Assembly: GCA_046299555.1 (NCBI GenBank)
Contig: JBKBHS010000001.1
Span: 806,001-870,000, forward strand
DNA from: CALKJP01 sp046299555
Lineage (GTDB): Bacteria > Bacteroidota > Bacteroidia > JACCXN01
Direction: 5' to 3'
DNA: 64,000 bases
Numbering within the stretch: the stretch's first letter is position 1; each line of letters begins with the position of its first letter. Of this stretch, positions 1 through 9,352 are shown piece by piece. The position numbers and the translations under genes were made by a program. The notes under the pieces were generated by a model. That model was not told the origin of the DNA, did not search any database, and saw nothing but the letters and a program-made list of their open reading frames with translations.

Positions 1-2
1 GG

Positions 3-290
3 GAAAGAGATCAGAAAAACATCTTATTGAAAGATAGCTTATCGGTTATGTGGAAAAATATACAAAACAAGTTAGGTCAAAAAGAGGATTTTGCAGGAAA
101 AATAAAAGAGGAGTATGATAGTGAAATTCAGACCCAACTTATTCAATATTCAAAGGATTTTGCAAAAGACAAAAAACTTAATCTTTTATTAGGGGTTATG
201 GATGACGGATTTATAATTCATGCTGATGAGTCTTTCATATATACTAAAGATTTGATTAAATATATTAATGACAGATATAATGACAAATAA
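3..290 (+). CDS. OmpH/Skp-like periplasmic chaperone, 5' truncated
   Basis: The reading frame is open to the left window edge, so only the C-terminal ~95 residues are present; a TTG at 27 is inside the frame and is unlikely to be the true start. The segment is charged and helical (coiled-coil-like). It ends in the pattern seen at the C-terminus of Bacteroidota OmpH/Skp proteins: a 'NLLLG' strand, a glycine turn, 'ADES', then 'DLIKYINDRY'. Family members are periplasmic chaperones for outer-membrane proteins. The end overlaps the start of the following lipoprotein gene, so the two are probably cotranscribed. The assignment rests on the C-terminal pattern only. Confidence 0.6.
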   Translation, partial: ERDQKNILLKDSLSVMWKNIQNKLGQKEDFAGKIKEEYDSEIQTQLIQYSKDFAKDKKLNLLLGVMDDGFIIHADESFIYTKDLIKYINDRYNDK

Positions 291-981
291 ACCATTTATT
301 TTGATTTCTATTTGCTTATTGCTTGCATGCACTAGCAATGACAATAAAATGATTTTTATTGTTAACGAAAATGAGGGGTTGAGTGTTAAAAACGAGTTTG
401 GCGTTAATAATGACGTCACATTAATCGATGTTTTAACAACAAATAAAAAACCTATAGATGTAGCGAGTGAATATGTAAATTGGGTAAGAGATGAAAAAAA
501 TGGATTTATAAAAACAAAAGTAGTTGGAGATTTTACGTTTTCGCTTCAATATAAGCCTGCAGCTTATATGGCATTAATAGAAGCTGGAGTGGAAGGCTTT
601 AGTATAGATAGCATTAAGAATTTATATACATTATATAATGAAATGGAATATTATGAACTAAAAATTGAGCATACAAAATGGAATGAGGAACTAATTAAAT
701 ATGGCACTAATGGAATGTCAGATTATCAAAATAGAGTTGCGTATTATTCATTTCATGTAAACAATGATATAGTTGTTAAATGCAATACTGACGAGAAGCC
801 TTGTTTAATACACCATTGGGAACGAAATTACAATGCAGCACCTAACACAATACTTCAATTTGCATTTGAAAGAAGTAATGATTGTGAAGAAAAAATAGTT
901 GAATATAACGACAGAGTTTTTGGGAACGGAATTTTAAAATTCAGGTTTAAAAAAGCAGATATAAACAAAGTACTATCATAA
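280..981 (+). CDS. Lipoprotein of unknown function
   Basis: I do not recognise the family. The product starts with a short hydrophobic stretch followed by a lipobox (LLAC, Cys about residue 17 from the ATG at 280), so it should be a lipoprotein. An alternative ATG at 268 would put four more residues ahead of it and overlap the previous gene more. The mature part is ~215 residues with no visible catalytic motif; two cysteines lie close together near residue 170. It overlaps the OmpH-like gene by 11 bp and is only 17 bp from the RHS companion gene. It could therefore be a first gene of the RHS transcript or an immunity gene left from an earlier toxin; this is inference. Confidence 0.6.
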   Translation: MTNKPFILISICLLLACTSNDNKMIFIVNENEGLSVKNEFGVNNDVTLIDVLTTNKKPIDVASEYVNWVRDEKNGFIKTKVVGDFTFSLQYKPAAYMALIEAGVEGFSIDSIKNLYTLYNEMEYYELKIEHTKWNEELIKYGTNGMSDYQNRVAYYSFHVNNDIVVKCNTDEKPCLIHHWERNYNAAPNTILQFAFERSNDCEEKIVEYNDRVFGNGILKFRFKKADINKVLS

Positions 982-998
982 ATTTTACAGGTTCTATT

Positions 999-3900
999 AT
1001 GAATATTAAAATGATTAAAGAATTTTTTAGAAAAAGTATAGCAGTTAAGCTATCCATTATTCTTTTGGCAGAGATTTTTTTTCCTGTTAATTTATTTGCA
1101 TTGACAGGGGGGCCAAGTCAACCGGAAGTTGAAAGCTTTGAGCCTATAGGAACATCTGATATGGTAGATTTATTTTCAGGAGATTTTACTTACAATATAC
1201 CATTGTTGGATGTTGATGGTTATCCTATAAATATCAGCTATCATTCAGGAATCACTATGGATCAGGAGGCTAGTTGGGTAGGGCTTGGCTGGAATATTAA
1301 CCCGGGTGTTATTAATAGAGCTATGAGGGGTTTGCCTGATGATTTTATGGGAGATAAAATAACAAAAGAGTTTAATATGAAACCCAATAAAACTTGGGGT
1401 TTAAATAGAGGTGGTTCCATTAGCACAGAAATTTTGGGAAAGAAGTTGGGGGTAGGGCTAAGTACATCAATGGGAATAAAATATAATAATTATACAGGCT
1501 GGGGCTCATCAGTATCGGTTACCCCATCAATTAATGCAGGAGATGCTTTAAAAGTAAATGCAAGTTTAGGCATATCTGCCAGTAGTGATGATGGTGCATC
1601 AATTCAGCCATATGTCGGATTAAATCCTTCCAAACTTTGGCAAAAAGTTCTAAATGATAATAAGGGCTCTTTATCAATGACAATAGGTGGTGCATATAGT
1701 GCTAGAGGAGGGCTTAGTAGCTTGACAATTGGAACATCTTATGATAGAGGAGATATGGGTAAAGTAGGGGGTAAAATTTTCAATTCGCTTTCTAATATTA
1801 AATCCAATTTTAATTTTACTGGATTTACGTATACTCCAAGTGGTGAGTTAAATACTAAATCCTTTGCTATTACTGGAAAATTTTCTGCGGGGGGGCAAGC
1901 AGGAGGCGCCTACGTGCATGGGTTTTATTCAGGATATTTTAGCAGCGAAAAATTAGAGAAAAATACGGTTGAAAACCCCGCCTATGGATACATGTATCAG
2001 GAAGTTGCAATTGGGAATAGCTCTTTGCTCGATTTTAATAGAGAAAATGATGGAGGCTTTAATGAGTTTACACCAACTTTAAGTATGCCCAATCATACAT
2101 ACGATTTATTTAGTGTAAGCGGCCAAGGTATTGGAGGGAGTTATCGCCCATTTAGAAGTGATGCAGGGGTTGTTCATGATGTTGAATACAGATCAAAACC
2201 GGACGAAAGTTACACTTTAGAAATAGAAGTAGGAGTGGGTGCTCAATCGCATTATGGAGGAAGCACAGGCGCTACAATTTCTAAATCGCATTCAGGAGCT
2301 TGGAAAGAGCAAAATACAGCAATGGAGAGTAGCAGGTTTAAAAATAAAAATTTGTATCCCTTATATGAAACTATTTATTTTAAAGAAGCTAATGAAAAGA
2401 ATGTAGAGTCTGACCCCGATTTTTTTAATGAAATGGGAGGTTTTAATGCTGTAAATATTAAGTTAAAAGAACAATCTAAATATAATGTAAACACAGAAGC
2501 TATTTGGGCTTCTACTAATAACAGTATTAATAGAAACTACAGAATTGCAAGAGAAAAACGTAATCAATTTTTTAGCTTTTTACCCAATGCCTCGAGCCTT
2601 CATTTTGTTAAGCCTATTACTTCGCCAGTTCGTCCGGCTCATCACATAGGAGAAATTACTACTACCGGAACTGATGGAACAAGATACGTGTATGGTCTGC
2701 CTGCTTATAATACCAAGCAAGTTGAAGCAACATTTGCTGTTGGGAAACCCTTTGGTAGTGGTAATGGAAGAGCAGGTGATTGTGCAACAGGTTTAGTAGA
2801 TTATATGCCTGTAGATAATCAAGCCGCTACTAATAAACTAGGAATTGATAATTATGTGTCTAAAACTACCTTGCCTGCTTATGCACACTCTTATTTGTTG
2901 ACATATGTTTTAAGTTCTGATTATATTGATTCTGATAATATTTCCGGCCCCAGTGATAATGACCTAGGTACCTATACAAAATTCACTTACGATAAAACAA
3001 CAGATTATAAATGGCGAACTCCTTTTAATTCGTTAAAAGCAAGCTATAACGAAGGATTAAAATCTGATGAACACGATGATAAAGCTAGTTATATATACGG
3101 TGAAAAAGAATTGTATTATTTAAACAAAATTGAAACAAAAAATTATGTTGCAATATTTACTACTTCGATTAGACAAGATGCAATAGGAGTTAGTGGGGAA
3201 AATGGAGGAGCTGGAAATGGCAGAATGCAAAAATTAGATAAAATAGAATTATTCTCTAAAAAAGATTTAGCCAACAGCACTCAAAACAATCCGGCTGTTC
3301 CAATTAAAACAGTGCATTTCGAATATGATTATTCATTATGCCCTAATATTGATAATAATACACAGCAAGGAAGTGGAAAACTAACATTGAAGAAAATTTA
3401 TTTTACTTATCAAAACTCCAATAAGGCAAAATTTAGTCCTTATGAATTTACATATTCAGGAGTAAATCCTATCTATAATATTAAAGCTTACGATAGATGG
3501 GGGAATTATAAACCCAATGACGCTCCAACAACATGTACTTCTATAACATCTCAATTCCCAAATCATGATTATCCTTATTCTGAACAAAAAGAGTCAGATG
3601 CAAATATGTATGCGGAAGCTTGGAGTTTAAAGGAAATAAAATTGCCTTCCGGAGGAAAAATTAAAGTATATTTTGAGGCAGATGATTATGCTTATGTACA
3701 AAATAAAAAGGCCATGAAAATGGTAAAAATTATTGGTGTTGGCAATTCAAATGGAGGGATAGTTAAAACAAATGCACCCGATACTTTAAACTTGGGTAGT
3801 AGCCCTCAAAACCAACGCCTGTATTTTGAATTAGAGCCTAATACTCAGTGGTCAGATTACTACCAAGAAATGCCGGAAGTAAATGGAGAAAAATATTTAT

Positions 3901-6524
3901 ATTTTAAGGTGTTAGCTGAAATCAAAGGTGCTGTTGAGTATGTTCCCGGATATGCAGCTATTTTGAATATGGGAGAACAAAATATTGGGGGCACAAATTA
4001 TGGATATGTAGAATTAAAACCGGTAAAATTAAAAGATACAGGCTCAACAAATTTTAATGCAATTACTAAAACTATAATACAGTTCTCTAGATTATATCTA
4101 CCAAGATTAGTATATAATCCTGCAGGAGTAAATGAAAGCGCCTCGCTTGAAAATATTATTAAATCAATGGTAAATACATTTGCATCATTAAAAGAATTAT
4201 TTACCGACCCTAATACAAATCTTTTTAATGATAATGTAGGGATAAATATATATTCTCATAAATCTATTATGCGACTTTGCGTACCTAAAGGAATTAAAAA
4301 AGGTGGCGGGAGCAGAGTTAAAAAAATAGAAATAAGCGATGAATGGGATGCGATGACTGGTTCATATAAAAGTTCTTATGGGCAAGAATATACTTATCGT
4401 CTTACAAATGGACATTCATCCGGTGTAGCATCTTATGAACCTCAAATAGGAGGAGATGAAAATCCATTGAAACAACCTGTTTTTTATAATGTGGAAAAGA
4501 AATTTACTCCAGATGATAGATTTTTTAAAGAAGAGCCTATTGGAGAAAGTTTTTTCCCTTCAGCTTCTGTAGGTTATTCAAGAGTAGAAGTTAAAAATCT
4601 TCAATATCAAAATGTAAAAAGACATGCAACAGGGAAAGTGGTGCATGAATTTTATACCGCAAAAGATTTTCCTACCATAGCCTCAAGAACAACATTAGAC
4701 CAAAATAATTTAAAACGTCACAAACCAGACAAGGCAACTATTGCATCAATATTAAAACTAAAATCAAGAGATTATTTAACTGCATCTCAGGGGTTTGTGG
4801 TTGAAACAAACGATATGCATGGTAAACCCAAAAAACAATTGGTTTACCAAGAAGGAGTTGAAGATCCGATTTCAGGAGTAGAATATAAATATAAATCAGA
4901 ACCTTATTTAAATGGAAGTTTTAGATTGAAAAATGAATTTGTAGTTGTAAATCCTAATGGAAGTGTTAATAATAATGCAAGATTAGGAGTGTTTTTTGAT
5001 GTTGTACACGATGTAAAAGAGCAAAAATCAAAAATGAATTTTTATGATATTGCAGCAAATGTTGATGTTATAAATATACCACTTCCTCCATTTGTGGTGC
5101 CGATTCCATCTGTTTGGCCATCCAGAAATACAGAAGAAACACAATTTAGAGCAATAACTACAACAAAGGTAATTCAGCGTTTTGGTATATTAGAAGAAAC
5201 CGTTGCTTTTGATTTAGGCTCAACAGTATCAACTAAAACAATTGCTTACGATTCAGAAACAGGGGAACAGGTTTTAACGGAAACCATTACTAATTTTAAT
5301 GATAAGGTATATACACTTAATTACCCTGCTTATTGGTATTATGAAGATATGGGACCTGCATATAAAAACTGGGGCTATTCAACAGCACTATTTTTTAATA
5401 ATGGTGTTGCAAATGTTGCAAATGCAAAAACATATTTTTCAGAAGGAGATGAGCTTATTTTTAATGGAACAAAACTTTGGGTAACAGAAGTAGGCAGCTC
5501 GCATATAAAAGCTGTAAATAAAAATGGTAATAATGCATTAGGTCAAGGTAATGTTACCATAATAAGAAGCGGAAGAAGAAATATGCAATCAAACAGTATG
5601 GCAAGTATTACTACCCTTACTAATCCTTTGAATACAATTAAGAATAATGTTTATGAAAATGTACTTCAGGCATCAGCTATTGAATATAGCAGAGGATGGA
5701 AATCAAGTTGCAATTGTTTTGACGAGATATTAATTTCTTCTACAACCAATCCATATATACTTGGAACAAAAGGTAATTGGAGAGTAAAACGTTCTCATGC
5801 CTATTTAACAGAACGCAAACAATCGCATACAAATAATAATACTAATATCAGAAAAGATGGTGTGTATGCTTCGTACTCTCCTTTTTACAAAGTAAACAAT
5901 TCTGGCAAATGGGAAATTGATAACAACAACTGGACATTCGCTTCAGAAGTAACATCTTTTAATCCCTTTGGACAGGAAATAGAAAATAAAGACGCTTTAG
6001 AGAGATATTCCGCTGCATCATTTGGCTATAACCAAACATTGCCTTTAGCCGTAGCCTCTAATGCAAGGTATAAAGAAATTGGATTTGACGGTTTTGAAGA
6101 TTATATCTTTAATCCATGCAGAGATGATCATTTTAAATTTTATGCTTTCTACAATTCCAATATTACTAAAACAGAAGCTCATACAGGTAGCTATAGCTTA
6201 AAAGTAAATTCAAATACTTCATTGGCAATGACTAAAGATATTATTGAGGATTGTTTACCTGTCGACAACTGTAACATAAGTCTTATAAAGCAGCAATGTA
6301 ATCAAGGAGGGACAGATTGTTTATATCTTCTAAGTGGAAGTTCCGGTTATAATATTTCATGGAATATTATTTCCGGTAATCCTCAAATTATTATCAACCC
6401 TTCTAATAATAATCAAGTGATTATTCAAATTATTGAGAATACAGCCTTATATAATGTAATATTTGAGATTACAGATAGATTTGGTTGTAAACTTTATAAA
6501 ACTGTTAAAACTGTTTCAAATTAA
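999..6524 (+). CDS. Secreted RHS-companion protein (SpvB/TcaC-like N-terminal component)
   Basis: This 1841-residue exported protein has a signal peptide of about 35 residues. It opens with the pattern typical of Bacteroidota RHS companions: 'FSGDFTYNIPLLDVDGYP' followed by 'ISYHSG' and 'VGLGWN', related to SpvB/TcaC-like proteins. It continues as a long beta-rich, Tyr/Asn/Gly-rich body with segments such as 'GYSRVEVKNL'. In related proteins the end reads on through a 'FEDY...HTGSYSLKV' carbohydrate-binding-like module into a 'YDP..R..AELDE.NYATFYEYD' tail. Here, just after the 'HTGSYSLKV' stretch (near 6180), the sequence switches to a PKD-like ~85-residue end and stops. The missing tail sits in the third ORF downstream. 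It probably forms the shell for the RHS protein encoded 2.8 kb further on. Confidence 0.75.
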   Translation: MNIKMIKEFFRKSIAVKLSIILLAEIFFPVNLFALTGGPSQPEVESFEPIGTSDMVDLFSGDFTYNIPLLDVDGYPINISYHSGITMDQEASWVGLGWNINPGVINRAMRGLPDDFMGDKITKEFNMKPNKTWGLNRGGSISTEILGKKLGVGLSTSMGIKYNNYTGWGSSVSVTPSINAGDALKVNASLGISASSDDGASIQPYVGLNPSKLWQKVLNDNKGSLSMTIGGAYSARGGLSSLTIGTSYDRGDMGKVGGKIFNSLSNIKSNFNFTGFTYTPSGELNTKSFAITGKFSAGGQAGGAYVHGFYSGYFSSEKLEKNTVENPAYGYMYQEVAIGNSSLLDFNRENDGGFNEFTPTLSMPNHTYDLFSVSGQGIGGSYRPFRSDAGVVHDVEYRSKPDESYTLEIEVGVGAQSHYGGSTGATISKSHSGAWKEQNTAMESSRFKNKNLYPLYETIYFKEANEKNVESDPDFFNEMGGFNAVNIKLKEQSKYNVNTEAIWASTNNSINRNYRIAREKRNQFFSFLPNASSLHFVKPITSPVRPAHHIGEITTTGTDGTRYVYGLPAYNTKQVEATFAVGKPFGSGNGRAGDCATGLVDYMPVDNQAATNKLGIDNYVSKTTLPAYAHSYLLTYVLSSDYIDSDNISGPSDNDLGTYTKFTYDKTTDYKWRTPFNSLKASYNEGLKSDEHDDKASYIYGEKELYYLNKIETKNYVAIFTTSIRQDAIGVSGENGGAGNGRMQKLDKIELFSKKDLANSTQNNPAVPIKTVHFEYDYSLCPNIDNNTQQGSGKLTLKKIYFTYQNSNKAKFSPYEFTYSGVNPIYNIKAYDRWGNYKPNDAPTTCTSITSQFPNHDYPYSEQKESDANMYAEAWSLKEIKLPSGGKIKVYFEADDYAYVQNKKAMKMVKIIGVGNSNGGIVKTNAPDTLNLGSSPQNQRLYFELEPNTQWSDYYQEMPEVNGEKYLYFKVLAEIKGAVEYVPGYAAILNMGEQNIGGTNYGYVELKPVKLKDTGSTNFNAITKTIIQFSRLYLPRLVYNPAGVNESASLENIIKSMVNTFASLKELFTDPNTNLFNDNVGINIYSHKSIMRLCVPKGIKKGGGSRVKKIEISDEWDAMTGSYKSSYGQEYTYRLTNGHSSGVASYEPQIGGDENPLKQPVFYNVEKKFTPDDRFFKEEPIGESFFPSASVGYSRVEVKNLQYQNVKRHATGKVVHEFYTAKDFPTIASRTTLDQNNLKRHKPDKATIASILKLKSRDYLTASQGFVVETNDMHGKPKKQLVYQEGVEDPISGVEYKYKSEPYLNGSFRLKNEFVVVNPNGSVNNNARLGVFFDVVHDVKEQKSKMNFYDIAANVDVINIPLPPFVVPIPSVWPSRNTEETQFRAITTTKVIQRFGILEETVAFDLGSTVSTKTIAYDSETGEQVLTETITNFNDKVYTLNYPAYWYYEDMGPAYKNWGYSTALFFNNGVANVANAKTYFSEGDELIFNGTKLWVTEVGSSHIKAVNKNGNNALGQGNVTIIRSGRRNMQSNSMASITTLTNPLNTIKNNVYENVLQASAIEYSRGWKSSCNCFDEILISSTTNPYILGTKGNWRVKRSHAYLTERKQSHTNNNTNIRKDGVYASYSPFYKVNNSGKWEIDNNNWTFASEVTSFNPFGQEIENKDALERYSAASFGYNQTLPLAVASNARYKEIGFDGFEDYIFNPCRDDHFKFYAFYNSNITKTEAHTGSYSLKVNSNTSLAMTKDIIEDCLPVDNCNISLIKQQCNQGGTDCLYLLSGSSGYNISWNIISGNPQIIINPSNNNQVIIQIIENTALYNVIFEITDRFGCKLYKTVKTVSN

Positions 6525-6532
6525 ATTGCTGT

Positions 6533-6970
6533 ATGAAAAAAAATAAAAGCAGATTAAAGTTGATAGTGCTATTTATCTTGTCGCTAAATAGTAACTATTT
6601 AGTAGGGCAAAACTCAATAGTTACTATCAAAGATGTAGTATTTATGCCATTAAATATTGATAGTAGTAGCGTTCAATCGTATGTGAGTTTTGTAGTAGAT
6701 AATCCTTCTGCAGTAAGCCATATTACTTATCTATTTGGTTCCGATAAAGATATTGGTGATATAATTACAGTTACAGGGACTTGTGTTCACCAAGGGAACA
6801 ATCATTTTTTAAATATAAATAATACACAATATCCTATAATCTCACTTTCTGTAAAAGTTCCCTTTAATATTACCTATAACAATTTTATAGCTATAAATTA
6901 TATTACGGTATACATTGATGATACTACTGGGAATTTTAGCAACAAATTGTATTTTAAGCTTAAACCATAA
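6533..6970 (+). CDS. Small secreted protein inside split RHS companion
   Basis: This is a 145-residue product of unknown family. It has an N-terminal signal peptide (charged start, hydrophobic core, cleavage probably after 'VGQ') and a beta-rich remainder that could be one Ig-like domain. It starts 8 bp after the RHS companion stops and ends 3 bp before the next ORF, so the three are translated as one unit. It has no counterpart in a normal one-piece companion gene. It belongs to the ~1.9-kb stretch that appears to have been inserted there. Confidence 0.55.
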   Translation: MKKNKSRLKLIVLFILSLNSNYLVGQNSIVTIKDVVFMPLNIDSSSVQSYVSFVVDNPSAVSHITYLFGSDKDIGDIITVTGTCVHQGNNHFLNINNTQYPIISLSVKVPFNITYNNFIAINYITVYIDDTTGNFSNKLYFKLKP

Positions 6971-6973
6971 GTT

Positions 6974-8605
6974 ATGAAAAGATTTTTATTACAAATACTA
7001 TTAATTTTTGTTGTTAGTGGGAATTATGTATTGGGGCAAAATACATTTGTTGTAACATCAACTAATGATGTAGTTTTAAATCCTCCTGTAGGTACTTTAA
7101 GATGGGCAATTGAACAGGCCAATCTAGCTCCTGGACTTGATTTTATACACTTTAATATTCCTGGGAATGCCCCAGCAACAATTCAGTTAAGCGCTCCGAC
7201 TCTTCCTGTAATAACTGACAGGGTAGTTATAGATGGTTCTACTCAACCTATCACGAATTACAATAGTAATGAGCCAAAAATAACCATACAGGGTGGTCAA
7301 TCAATAGAATACATTTTTTACTTAGGTATTGGTTCAGATTACAGTTTAATAAACGGTTTTGTACTTAAAAACACTGTTGTAATGCATATTTATGCCTATT
7401 TTTCAGATAACCATACAATTACAAATAATGTATTTGAAAATACAATTAAAGGTGTATCATTATATCATTCATCTTCTAATACAATCAAAAGCAATTATTT
7501 TGGAACAAATACAACTCTGTATACTAGCGGAAGCTTGATTTTGACTTATGGTGTTTCAATATTCGGACCTTCTCCAATTGGTTGGCCTATTTGTTGCAAT
7601 GCAATTGGCGGCTATAATTGTGAAGACAGAAATTACTTTTATAATACAAAACATCCTATTGAAAGCGATTCCGTTCAGTCTACTTTGTTTCAAGGTAATG
7701 TAATGTATAATAATACTAATAATAGTATTGTATTATACAATATGCTTTCGCAACCAACTATACCACTAGTAAATGCAGAAATATGTTCTGGGAATATTCA
7801 ATTCTATGGTACGGCAAGCCCCGGTGAATTAATTGAAGTAGTAAAAACAAATGCACAAGGACTTGATGCCACAAAAGTCCTTGCAAGAGTTAATGCTGAT
7901 GCAGGCGGAAACTGGTGTGTTACAAGTAATGCTAATTTATCGGTAAACGATTATGTAAAAGCAAATGCATATCTGCCTAATACTTATACTGCTCAATACA
8001 GTAGTGCTGTTCAGGTATCTTCGCAATGCACAACACAAAATAACTGTTATAATTACATGGCACTTATTTGTGATACACCGGTTGTTCCTGTTAGTTTGCC
8101 TTGCGAAGATTGCTTAGCATCTTTTTCTCCAACACCCGGAAAAAAGTATTTGGTATCTGCATGGGTTAAAGAAAATACATCTGTTTTCGGATTACAAAAT
8201 TATGACTTGCCTCAAATAAAAATTTATTATCACAATGGCACTTTATTAACACTAATAGGAACCTATACTGCTAGTGGAAATATAATAGATGGTTGGCAAA
8301 AAATAGAAAATGAATTTTTTATACCTTCTAACGCAACTCAAGTTCAGATTAAGTTGGAATGTACAACTACACAACAATATTCCAACGATTGTTATTTTGA
8401 TGACATAAGAGTTTTTCCATTTGATGCTTCTTTAAAGTCATACGTGTATGATCCAATAAATATGCGTTTTGTAGCTGAATTAGATGAGCGGAATTATGCA
8501 ACATTTTATGAATATGATGAAGAGGGAAAGCTGACCCGCATAAAAAAAGAAACTGAAAAAGGAATTATGACAATTCAGGAGGTTAGAAAAAATAATCCAA
8601 AATAA
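6974..8605 (+). CDS. Secreted beta-helix protein fused to the displaced RHS-companion tail
   Basis: The 543-residue protein has a signal peptide, then a right-handed beta-helix type start ('GTLRWAIEQAN', 'IHFNIPG', 'VIDGSTQP') as found in CSLREA/choice-of-anchor adhesin-like proteins (residues ~20-280). It then has a short cysteine-rich linker. From about residue 376 it changes to the typical RHS-companion ending: 'PGKKYLVSAWVKE', a 'GWQKIE' carbohydrate-binding-like fold, 'YDPINMRFVAELDE', 'FYEYDEEGKL' and a final 'KKETEKGIMTIQE'. That second half should follow residue ~1750 of the 1841-aa protein encoded upstream. The gene is therefore best read as the 3' part of an ancestral companion that has acquired its own exported beta-helix front end. 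Confidence 0.65.
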   Translation: MKRFLLQILLIFVVSGNYVLGQNTFVVTSTNDVVLNPPVGTLRWAIEQANLAPGLDFIHFNIPGNAPATIQLSAPTLPVITDRVVIDGSTQPITNYNSNEPKITIQGGQSIEYIFYLGIGSDYSLINGFVLKNTVVMHIYAYFSDNHTITNNVFENTIKGVSLYHSSSNTIKSNYFGTNTTLYTSGSLILTYGVSIFGPSPIGWPICCNAIGGYNCEDRNYFYNTKHPIESDSVQSTLFQGNVMYNNTNNSIVLYNMLSQPTIPLVNAEICSGNIQFYGTASPGELIEVVKTNAQGLDATKVLARVNADAGGNWCVTSNANLSVNDYVKANAYLPNTYTAQYSSAVQVSSQCTTQNNCYNYMALICDTPVVPVSLPCEDCLASFSPTPGKKYLVSAWVKENTSVFGLQNYDLPQIKIYYHNGTLLTLIGTYTASGNIIDGWQKIENEFFIPSNATQVQIKLECTTTQQYSNDCYFDDIRVFPFDASLKSYVYDPINMRFVAELDERNYATFYEYDEEGKLTRIKKETEKGIMTIQEVRKNNPK

Positions 8606-8606
8606 A

Positions 8607-9332
8607 ATGAGAGTTATTATTTCTATACTATTTATTACTTGTATTGGCAGCGCATACTGCCAAACGGGAAAACGTATTTCTAAAAATGAATACGAAGAAG
8701 TATTAAGCCGTTCTAAGCGTTTTTTTTCTGAGCCTGTTTATTCTGTAAATGTAGTTTATAAGTCCTATGTAGGACATAAATCTAACGTTGTATATGACGA
8801 ATTAAAAGCGAAGTATTATAAAAATAACAAAAACGCATTTTTTGAAATTGCGAATCAACTTACTATTGAAGAAAACGATTTGAAATTTATAATCGATTTT
8901 GAAGACAAGGAAATAACTCTTGCAAATACAACATCTGAAGATGAACTTAAATTTCAGGAAATAATTTACGGTTCGGCTATTGAAATAGCTACTGCAATTG
9001 AGTTAAATAAACAGGCAAACGGAGAGCTGATAAAAATAAGCTTTCCGGAAGATTTACCAATTGAAAAATATGAAGTATCAACCAGGAAAGATGGAATGAT
9101 AAAAAACATTACGATTTATTATCAGGAAAAAGTATCATGTAATCCTGATGATGAAAAAGCGGCAAAAGATAAATTAAAATTAAGCATTGAATTTACAGAT
9201 TATAAAGAAGGAATGCTTGATGATGCAAAATATAAGTTGAGTAAATATATTCAAAAAATAAACGGAAAATATAAAGCTGTTGGACAGTATTCAGACTTTA
9301 TAATTTACGATATAAGAAATATTAAAATTTAA
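8607..9332 (+). CDS. Secreted protein of unknown function between RHS components
   Basis: This 241-residue protein has a signal peptide ending near 'SAYCQ' (residues ~1-19). The rest resembles small proteins that sit between the companion and the giant RHS gene in Bacteroidota: a lysine-rich beta-sheet protein with 'VVYKSYVGHKS' and 'TEENDLKF'-like segments, reminiscent of LolA/outer-membrane-lipoprotein-sorting folds, but I cannot name it. It starts one base after the preceding stop and lies 20 bp before the giant RHS gene. The constant position suggests a role in export or folding of the RHS pair. Confidence 0.6.
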   Translation: MRVIISILFITCIGSAYCQTGKRISKNEYEEVLSRSKRFFSEPVYSVNVVYKSYVGHKSNVVYDELKAKYYKNNKNAFFEIANQLTIEENDLKFIIDFEDKEITLANTTSEDELKFQEIIYGSAIEIATAIELNKQANGELIKISFPEDLPIEKYEVSTRKDGMIKNITIYYQEKVSCNPDDEKAAKDKLKLSIEFTDYKEGMLDDAKYKLSKYIQKINGKYKAVGQYSDFIIYDIRNIKI

Positions 9333-9352
9333 ATAAGAAAAACGAATTTATT

